Shown: piece by piece, positions 1 to 4,420 of the stretch
Layout of the letters: each line of letters begins with the position of its first letter
Numbering within the stretch: the first letter of the stretch is position 1
NCBI GenBank assembly: GCA_937910825.1
Contig: CALEMO010000003.1
Location: 1 to 7,498, forward strand
Reading direction: 5' to 3'
Length of the DNA: 7,498 nt
From: an uncultured Solirubrobacterales bacterium
GTDB lineage: Bacteria; Actinomycetota; Thermoleophilia; Solirubrobacterales; 70-9
Notes under the pieces: model-generated
Databases searched by the model: none
What the model saw: only the letters and a program-made list of their open reading frames with translations
What the model was told of the DNA's origin: nothing
Program-made: the position numbers and the translations under genes

Positions 1-1
1 C

Positions 2-343
2 TACCTTGCTGCCTCGAAGGACCTCGCCGTCGACGAGGATCTGACGATCGAGCTTGGTGGGCCCGACATCACCACCTATGGGGGGATGATGGACGAGATG
101 GCAACCGCGATGAGCCGGCGGCCGCCGATGCGGATCGCCGTGCCATTTCTGACCCCCGGACTTTCATCGCTGTGGATCGGCCTGGTCACGCCGGTTGATA
201 CGGGCGTGGCCCGCCCTCTGGTCGAAGGTCTGACCACCGAGACGGTCGTCGCAGACGCTTCCGGCATGGCCCGCTTCGAAATCGAGCCGACCGGGCTGCG
301 GGCCGCGATGAAGCGCGCGGTAGCCGAGATGGAGTCAGGCTGA
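2..343 (+). CDS. NAD(P)-binding SDR / NmrA-like oxidoreductase, C-terminal part (partial)
   Basis: This is the last 113 codons of a gene that begins before the window; the frame is open from base 2 to the TGA at 341-343. The visible part reads like the C-terminal substrate-side half of atypical short-chain dehydrogenase (NmrA/YwnB-like) proteins. It has a GGPDITTYGGMMDEMA segment, in which family members usually show a GGPD/E-x-(L/I)TY-x-EM motif, and then a VPFLTPGLSSLWIGLVTPVD segment typical of the actinobacterial members. The NAD(P)-binding Rossmann half (GxxGxxG) would lie upstream and is not visible, so cofactor and substrate cannot be judged. The end overlaps the end of the convergent minus-strand gene by 9 bp (335-343), so no terminator fits between them. 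A purely structural epimerase-like role is possible. The fold assignment is fairly sure; the reaction is unknown. Confidence 0.65.
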   Translation, partial: YLAASKDLAVDEDLTIELGGPDITTYGGMMDEMATAMSRRPPMRIAVPFLTPGLSSLWIGLVTPVDTGVARPLVEGLTTETVVADASGMARFEIEPTGLRAAMKRAVAEMESG

Positions 344-946
344 CTCGGGCTCTTCGCCTGCCTTGAGCACTTCGTCTGGCAAGTCTTCAAGCGAACGAAG
401 GAAGCCCTTGGTGATCCATATGTGGCTCCGGAGCTGGGTCTGCGAGTAGATCCAGGTGCCGAGGCTGGAGAACCAGCTGCGACCCCGGATCCAGGGGTAG
501 AAGTTGGAAACGTCTGAAGTGACCAGCAATCGCTGGCGCCCCGGCGGGTCGCATTCGCCCTGGTGGCTGACCGTGATGCGCAAAAAGCCCTTGTCCCGCC
601 CGGCGGAAGCGACGAGCAGCCCCCGTTCGATCGGCCACTCGACCCAGGCTTCGTCGTTTGCGGTCTTGAAGACTGGTGCGCGGAAAGTGAGCAGCGGGAT
701 TCTTCGGGAGAGGATCACCACCGTCTGTGACCCGGGCCGGTAGACCACCCGGATCAGGCCGAAGGTGCGCCGGCGGGTGAAGCTCCAGTAGGACCGGGCG
801 AGCAATTCGAGGGTCGTTGGCGTCCAGATCTGCTCGAAGACCGCCTGGTCGACCGTGATCACGGCCGATTGCTCGCAGCGGATGCCGCCGGTGGTCGCCA
901 GCCCGTGCCGGACCGGGTCTGGCATCAGCTCTATTTTAACACTCAT
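335..946 (-). CDS. Conserved protein of unknown function, coupled to the BrkB-family gene
   Basis: A 203-residue soluble protein that I do not recognise. The start ATG (946-944) overlaps the stop TGA of the upstream BrkB-family gene (945-943) as ATGA. This fixes the start and implies translational coupling. An open frame continues upstream, but only antiparallel to, and out of frame with, the membrane protein gene. The sequence has no signal peptide and no membrane segment. It is rich in aromatic and basic residues (WSFTRRRTFGLIRVVYRPGS around 54-73), with predicted beta-rich stretches at 63-125 and a conserved-looking FYPWIRGRSWFSSLGTWIYS block near 149-168 that contains four Trp/Tyr positions. 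The C-terminal 20 residues are acidic. Its tight link to a membrane protein suggests a related role, but no function can be named. It ends 9 bp inside the convergent SDR gene. Confidence 0.75.
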   Translation of the reverse strand: MSVKIELMPDPVRHGLATTGGIRCEQSAVITVDQAVFEQIWTPTTLELLARSYWSFTRRRTFGLIRVVYRPGSQTVVILSRRIPLLTFRAPVFKTANDEAWVEWPIERGLLVASAGRDKGFLRITVSHQGECDPPGRQRLLVTSDVSNFYPWIRGRSWFSSLGTWIYSQTQLRSHIWITKGFLRSLEDLPDEVLKAGEEPESA

Positions 947-2022
947 CGCCGCCGCCGCGAGTCGATCGGGATTACGTCGGTATCGGCTTCGGGATCGTGC
1001 TGGCCGGCGGCCGTGGGGGAGGTCAAGGAGCGGTAGGGCTCGGCGATCGGACCGGTACCGGTCGCTGCGGCCTCGCGTTTCAGTGCTTCTGCCAGCAGCG
1101 ATGCGCGGCTGACGATTCCGTAGGGAAGCATGCCGGTATCCCGGTATTCGTGGCGCAGTGAATTGACAACCGCACCGGCCAGCATGGTCAGAGCCACGAG
1201 GTAGAACCAGAGCAGGGCGATCAGTACGAAACCGACCGTTGAGCCGAAGCGGTCGAGGGTGGTGATGTTGGTCAGGTACACCGGGAACAGCCAGTTCGCG
1301 AGGCCAGCGACCACGGTCACAAATATCGCTCCGGGCCATACTGCGCTCCATCGCATGTGGCCTTTCGGCACCGCCCAGTAGATGACTCCGGCAACCGCGA
1401 AGTTAAGTACCAGGGTGACTCCGATCAGCACCACGCTGTCCAGCGACTGGATTTCGTTCAGCCCGAAGGGCAGGTTGTGGGTTGAGCGGATCAGTGCGCC
1501 TTCGCCGGCAGGCAGCAGGACGCTGCCGACCAGAAAAATAGCTACCACCACGAGCATCCCCAGCGAGAAGCGCTTCTGTTCTATCCAGCCACGGCATTCG
1601 ACGTGGTAAATCCGGCAGAAAGCGGTATCCATCGCCCCCCAGAAGGATGCCCCGATCCAGATCGAACCGATCGCGGCGACAACGCCGAGGGTCGCCGAGT
1701 TCGAGCGGATCGAGTTCAGGATGTTGTCGAGCGTGTCCTGTCCGGCATTGGGGAAAAGACGCTGCAGATCATTGAATATGCCGTCTTCCACACCGTTGAT
1801 GCGAAGCACCTGGCTGAAAATGAAGAGCACCAGAAAGGCAAAAGGAAAGATCGCCAGCATCAGGTTGTAAGCGACCATGCCCGAAAGGCCGGTGATGTTT
1901 TCCCGGTAGGCCCGGGTCCAGAAAGCCTGCAGCCAGTGGAGGTGCTTCCACTGTTCGGACAGCGGAATGGCCCCTTCGGAAGGGCTCAGAGCGCGATCCT
2001 GATCACAGTCATCGCAACTCAA
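943..2022 (-). CDS. YihY/BrkB family integral membrane protein
   Basis: A 359-residue inner-membrane protein of the YihY/virulence factor BrkB family (once called ribonuclease BN by mistake). About six hydrophobic segments are visible, near residues 47-72, 112-130, 152-172, 196-216, 227-250 and 262-287. Family hallmarks are the TGLSGMVAYNLMLAIFPFAF segment at the first helix and WFYLVALTMLAGAVVNSLR at the last. The molecular function of the family is unsettled; export of small molecules or an envelope role has been proposed. The C-terminal 70 residues are cytoplasmic-type, polar and end in a run of four Arg. The only usual start codon in the open frame is TTG at 2022-2020, because an in-frame TAG lies upstream near 2088. 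It has no clear Shine-Dalgarno sequence, so the exact N-terminus is uncertain. It is the first gene of a two-gene operon with the coupled unknown gene downstream. Confidence 0.88.
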   Translation of the reverse strand: MSCDDCDQDRALSPSEGAIPLSEQWKHLHWLQAFWTRAYRENITGLSGMVAYNLMLAIFPFAFLVLFIFSQVLRINGVEDGIFNDLQRLFPNAGQDTLDNILNSIRSNSATLGVVAAIGSIWIGASFWGAMDTAFCRIYHVECRGWIEQKRFSLGMLVVVAIFLVGSVLLPAGEGALIRSTHNLPFGLNEIQSLDSVVLIGVTLVLNFAVAGVIYWAVPKGHMRWSAVWPGAIFVTVVAGLANWLFPVYLTNITTLDRFGSTVGFVLIALLWFYLVALTMLAGAVVNSLRHEYRDTGMLPYGIVSRASLLAEALKREAAATGTGPIAEPYRSLTSPTAAGQHDPEADTDVIPIDSRRRR

Positions 2023-2063
2023 GGGGTGATTTGGCGTTTGAAAGGTAGGGCCATTCGCAAGTC

Positions 2064-2092
2064 TTGACTTTACTAAGTGAAGCGGCTAGTAT
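2064..2092 (+). promoter_or_regulatory. Candidate sigma70-type promoter P1 of rpoD
   Basis: TTGACT at 2064-2069 and TAGTAT at 2087-2092 are separated by exactly 17 bp. The match is 5 of 6 to the -35 consensus and 4 of 6 to the -10 consensus, including the key A at position 2 and T at position 6. The expected transcription start near 2099 would give rpoD a leader of about 168 nt. The leader contains a 6-bp hairpin (GCTTCT 2138-2143 with AGAAGC 2153-2158) and a 10-bp-spaced TCTCGCA direct repeat (2131, 2141). No mapping data are available here. Confidence 0.6.
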
Positions 2093-2170
2093 TCGATCAC
2101 TCGTTTGACCACTTACCTAGCGCAACGGTCTCTCGCAGCTTCTCGCAAAATCAGAAGCGGAGTGCGGATC

Positions 2171-2199
2171 TTGACGGGTGGTTCGTAATTATGCATATT
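2171..2199 (+). promoter_or_regulatory. Candidate sigma70-type promoter P2 of rpoD
   Basis: TTGACG at 2171-2176 and CATATT at 2194-2199 have a 17-bp spacer. The local AT-rich stretch (TAATTATGCATATTTA, 2187-2201) stands out in this GC-rich genome. The start point would be near 2206, leaving a leader of about 60 nt before the rpoD ATG. Together with P1 it suggests that rpoD is read from two tandem promoters. The -10 element is weaker than in P1. Confidence 0.45.
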
Positions 2200-2266
2200 T
2201 ACAGCCTTCCCTCAAGGCAGTTTGAATCGAAATTCACTTGCGCCAGGGTAATCAGATAGGGACAAG

Positions 2267-3370
2267 ATGCTAGTAGCAGAACTCCAGGAATTAGAAGAAG
2301 TCAAGACGCTCGTCAATCGCGGGCAGCAGCTCGGCGTGCTCACTTTCGGCGACATCGCCACTGCGGTCAAGGAAGTCGATCTCGACGAATCCGACATCGA
2401 GGACCTGTACGGACACATCGAGAAGCAGGGCATCGAACTGGTCGAAGACGTCGACCCCGCGCAAAAGGCGACTGCCGACGCCGAGCGTTCCGACGGCCGC
2501 CGCGGTCGCCGGCGCAAGAAAGAGACTCTCGACCTGAAGCCGGACATGACGACCGACTCGCTTCAGCTCTTCCTCAAGGACATCGGCAAGGTACGCCTGC
2601 TGACTGCCCAGGAAGAAGTTGATCTCGCCAAGCGCATTGAGCGCGGCGATCTCGACGCCAAGCAGAAGATGGTCGAGTCGAACCTGCGCCTCGTGGTTTC
2701 GATCGCCAAGAACTACCGCAACCAGGGTCTGCCGTTCCTCGACCTGATCCAGGAAGGCACCCTCGGGCTGGTGCGTGCGGCCGAGAAGTTCGACTACCGC
2801 AAGGGCTTCAAGTTCTCGACCTACGCGACGTGGTGGATCCGTCAGGCGATCGCCCGCGCCCTCGCCGATAAGGCGAGGACCATCCGCATCCCGGTCCACA
2901 TGGTCGAGAAGCTGAACAAGATCGGGCGGGCCGAGCGCAAGCTCGTGACCGAGCTCGGTCGTGAGCCCACTCCGGAAGAGATCGCTGAAGTTACCGGCAT
3001 CGATCCCGAAGAAGTCGACTCGATCAAGCGCTCGGCGCAGTCTCCGGTCTCACTGGAGAAGCCGGTGGGCGACGAAGAGGAATCCGAATTCGGACAGTTC
3101 ATCGCCGACGAGAAGGCCGAGTCGCCGTTTGATCGTGCGGCTGACCTGTTGACCAAGGAGGCCCTCAAGGAATCGCTGGAGAACCTCTCCTACCGCGAGC
3201 GCCGCGTACTTGAGCTGCGTTACGGACTCGGTGGTGAGCATCCGCGCACCCTCGACGAGGTCGGGCGCACGTTCAACGTGACGCGTGAGCGCATCCGCCA
3301 GATCGAGAACCAGTCCCTGAAGAAGCTCCAGAGCCTGAACGAAGCCCAGAAGCTTCGTGAGGCGACCTGA
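2267..3370 (+). CDS. rpoD: RNA polymerase primary sigma factor (RpoD/SigA)
   Basis: A 367-residue housekeeping sigma70 factor that directs core RNA polymerase to -10/-35 promoters. Residues 1-62 form an acidic region 1.1-like domain, followed by a short basic linker (GRRGRRRKK, 77-85). Region 1.2 spans about 96-130 ([20 protein letters not shown]) and region 2 about 131-205. Region 2 contains the core-binding [13 protein letters not shown] stretch and the -10-reading and melting aromatic segment [14 protein letters not shown] (182-195). Region 3 spans about 206-290. Region 4, about 300-360, carries the -35-reading helix-turn-helix [20 protein letters not shown] (328-347). All regions are intact, so this is a group 1 or very close group 2 factor. 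The start ATG is preceded by AGGGA (2258-2262), only 4 nt away. It is monocistronic: promoters lie upstream and an intrinsic terminator begins 24 bp after the stop. Confidence 0.96.
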   Translation: MLVAELQELEEVKTLVNRGQQLGVLTFGDIATAVKEVDLDESDIEDLYGHIEKQGIELVEDVDPAQKATADAERSDGRRGRRRKKETLDLKPDMTTDSLQLFLKDIGKVRLLTAQEEVDLAKRIERGDLDAKQKMVESNLRLVVSIAKNYRNQGLPFLDLIQEGTLGLVRAAEKFDYRKGFKFSTYATWWIRQAIARALADKARTIRIPVHMVEKLNKIGRAERKLVTELGREPTPEEIAEVTGIDPEEVDSIKRSAQSPVSLEKPVGDEEESEFGQFIADEKAESPFDRAADLLTKEALKESLENLSYRERRVLELRYGLGGEHPRTLDEVGRTFNVTRERIRQIENQSLKKLQSLNEAQKLREAT

Positions 3371-3394
3371 GACCCAGGAAACTGAGAATCATTC

Positions 3395-3431
3395 GAAAGA
3401 GGTCGGCCCAACCGGGCCGGCCTTTTTCTTT
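3395..3431 (+). terminator. Intrinsic terminator of rpoD
   Basis: GGTCGGCCC (3401-3409) pairs with GGGCCGGCC (3414-3422) around an AACC loop, with one G-U pair, followed by TTTTTCTTT (3423-3431). The upstream GAAAGA (3395-3400) can pair with the T tract, lengthening the stem. It lies 24 bp past the rpoD stop and separates rpoD from the peptidase gene. Confidence 0.92.
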
Positions 3432-3437
3432 GCAATC

Positions 3438-3478
3438 AGGTCAAAGCTGTGTTGCAAAGAATTTGAGAAAGGTCAAAG
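3438..3478 (+). repeat. Direct repeat AGGTCAAAG, two copies upstream of the prepilin peptidase gene
   Basis: AGGTCAAAG occurs at 3438-3446 and again at 3470-3478, a 32-bp centre-to-centre distance or about three helical turns. TTGCAA also occurs twice nearby, at 3430-3435 and 3452-3457. The second AGGTCAAAG overlaps the position expected for the -35 element of the peptidase promoter. This could be a regulator-binding array or chance; there is no direct evidence of function. Confidence 0.35.
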
Positions 3479-3504
3479 ACGATTGAGGCGCGTCGTCGTA
3501 GCGT
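3476..3504 (+). promoter_or_regulatory. Candidate leaderless promoter of the prepilin peptidase gene
   Basis: TAGCGT at 3499-3504 fits the actinobacterial -10 pattern TANNNT and ends 7 bases before the ATG at 3511. AAGACG (3476-3481) sits 17 bp upstream as a poor -35. Transcription would start at or next to the A of ATG, which would explain why no Shine-Dalgarno sequence is present. Weak by sequence alone. Confidence 0.35.
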
Positions 3505-3510
3505 CGACCC

Positions 3511-3951
3511 ATGTCGCCCGCTGCCGCAGCCGTGCTCCTCGTAACCCTGACGGTCGTATCGGCGACCGACCTCAAGCGGCGGATCATTCCCAACCAAGTG
3601 CTGCTTGTGGCAGCGCTGGCGGCTGTGGCGCTTTCGCTCGCCGGCCTGGGAGATCTGGGCGGTGGCCTGCTGGCGGCGGGCGTCATTTCATTTCCTTTGC
3701 TGGCGGCGGCGCTGCTGCGGCCGCAGGGCATGGGCATGGGGGACGCCAAGCTGGTGGCTTTGATCGGACTGTTCCTCGGCTGGCAGGCGTTGCCGGCCCT
3801 GCTGATCGGGTTGGCCCTGGCCGGCATGACGGGGGTTCTCATGGCCCTTGGCAGCCGCACGCCGCTCTCCCGGACGAGCCTTCCGCTGGCGCCATTTCTC
3901 GCCCTGGGCGCACTTCCGCTGGTGGTTTCTTCCCTCCAGCCGCTTCACTAA
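3511..3951 (+). CDS. A24-family prepilin peptidase (minimal, CpaA/TadV-like)
   Basis: A 146-residue polytopic membrane aspartic peptidase that would cleave leader peptides of type IV pilin-like or Flp pilin-like proteins. Both catalytic Asp motifs are visible: D20 in SATDLKRRIIPN after the first helix, and D78 in the GMGMGD motif (73-78), followed by AKL as usual. The rest is mostly hydrophobic helices (about 4-19, 30-47, 51-70, 81-110 and 125-145). It lacks the N-terminal cysteine-rich methyltransferase domain of PilD, so it matches the short CpaA/TadV class. ATG 3511 is the only plausible start because an in-frame TAG lies at 3499-3501. No pilin or secretion ATPase gene is in this window, so its substrates must be encoded elsewhere. 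It follows the rpoD terminator and appears to have its own promoter. Confidence 0.85.
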   Translation: MSPAAAAVLLVTLTVVSATDLKRRIIPNQVLLVAALAAVALSLAGLGDLGGGLLAAGVISFPLLAAALLRPQGMGMGDAKLVALIGLFLGWQALPALLIGLALAGMTGVLMALGSRTPLSRTSLPLAPFLALGALPLVVSSLQPLH

Positions 3952-3972
3952 ATGAAGCCATGTGCCTATACT
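3944..3972 (+). promoter_or_regulatory. Candidate promoter of the HxlR-type regulator gene
   Basis: TTCACT (3944-3949) and TATACT (3967-3972) are separated by 17 bp. The -10 is a 5 of 6 match and the -35 a 4 of 6 match. The -35 overlaps the stop codon of the peptidase gene (3949-3951) and a small palindrome GCTTCA-CTAAA-TGAAGC (3942-3958). The expected start near 3979 lies inside the left arm of the dyad that follows, which is a typical place for an operator. Confidence 0.55.
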
Positions 3973-3974
3973 TG

Positions 3975-4023
3975 TTGAAGTGAACCGATGGCCTGCCACC
4001 CTACAAGGCCATCTCACTTCGAA
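3975..4023 (+). repeat. Bulged inverted repeat spanning the leader of the HxlR-type gene (possible operator or mRNA hairpin)
   Basis: The left arm is GAAGTGA-ACC-GATGGCC (3977-3993) and the right arm is GGCCATC-TCACTTC (4007-4020). The arms give two perfect 7-bp helices, with a 3-nt ACC bulge on the left side and a 13-nt loop. The right arm ends 4 bases before the ATG at 4025. As DNA, the GAAGTGA half-sites flank the predicted transcription start and could bind a dimeric regulator such as the gene's own product. As RNA, the structure would cover the ribosome-binding zone. If the transcript starts at about 3979, the left arm would lose its first two bases. Which role applies cannot be told from sequence. 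Confidence 0.55.
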
Positions 4024-4024
4024 G

Positions 4025-4363
4025 ATGAGCGCAATCGACAACGAAGAATGCCCGGTTTGCCGGACCGCAGACATAATCTCCGGCAAGTGGACTCTCCTCG
4101 TGATCCGGGACCTGGCTGAAGACTGTCAGCGGTTCTGCGAGCTTGAACGCTCGCTCGAGGGCATTAGCCCCAGAACACTTTCACTTCGCCTGCGTACTCT
4201 TGAACAGCAAGGCATAGTCGAACGACAGACTTTCCCCGAGGTCCCGCCCAGGGTTACTTATGCCCTGACCGAAAAAGGCAAAGACCTGGTTCCACTGATC
4301 GAAGGCATGCGGCAGTACGGAGTCCAGTGGCTCTATGCCGAGCCCGTTCCCGCTTTAGTCTGA
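4025..4363 (+). CDS. HxlR-family winged helix transcriptional regulator
   Basis: A 112-residue DNA-binding regulator of the HxlR/MarR-like winged-helix family. The family core is clear: CPVCRTADIISGKWTLLVIR (9-28), the recognition part GISPRTLSLRLRTLEQQGIVER (46-67), and the wing with PPRVTYALTEKGKDL (74-88). HxlR proteins act as dimers, often sensing electrophiles or redox state through the conserved N-terminal Cys, here C9. Three further cysteines are present (C12, C34, C38), giving a C-x2-C and a C-x3-C pair. ATG 4025 is preferred over an in-frame GTG at 3962 because the family begins a few residues before the CPV motif and the predicted transcription start (about 3979) lies after the GTG. 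No strong Shine-Dalgarno sequence is present. It may regulate itself and the downstream 598-residue protein gene, 57 bp away. Confidence 0.88.
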   Translation: MSAIDNEECPVCRTADIISGKWTLLVIRDLAEDCQRFCELERSLEGISPRTLSLRLRTLEQQGIVERQTFPEVPPRVTYALTEKGKDLVPLIEGMRQYGVQWLYAEPVPALV

Positions 4364-4375
4364 ACTGCAAGCAAA

Positions 4376-4389
4376 CCTGCAGCCGCAGG
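4376..4389 (+). repeat. Small hairpin between the HxlR gene and the HEPN-like gene
   Basis: CCTGC (4376-4380) and GCAGG (4385-4389) pair around an AGCC loop, 13 bp after the regulator stop. No T tract follows, so it is not a convincing terminator and read-through into the next gene is expected. It might modulate expression or be incidental. Confidence 0.3.
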
Positions 4390-4420
4390 ATGCCGGTTCT
4401 GTGGCGGGAACTCACTCAGC

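Noticed and set aside
947..1351. N-terminal extension of the minus-strand unknown protein to 338 residues
   Set aside because: The extra residues come from the antiparallel-free overlap with the BrkB-family gene in another frame, are Arg/Pro rich and non-globular, and the ATGA overlap at 943-946 gives a natural start.
2291..2899. Minus-strand open frame (202 residues) opposite rpoD
   Set aside because: It lies fully inside a textbook sigma factor gene and is a by-product of high GC content.
3357..3983. Plus-strand open frame of 208 residues bridging rpoD and the peptidase gene
   Set aside because: It runs through the rpoD terminator and overlaps the peptidase in another frame; low-complexity Gly/Ala/Arg content.
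3962..4024. GTG start for the HxlR-type regulator, adding 21 residues
   Set aside because: It lies upstream of the predicted transcription start and inside the promoter; family members start close to the CPV motif.
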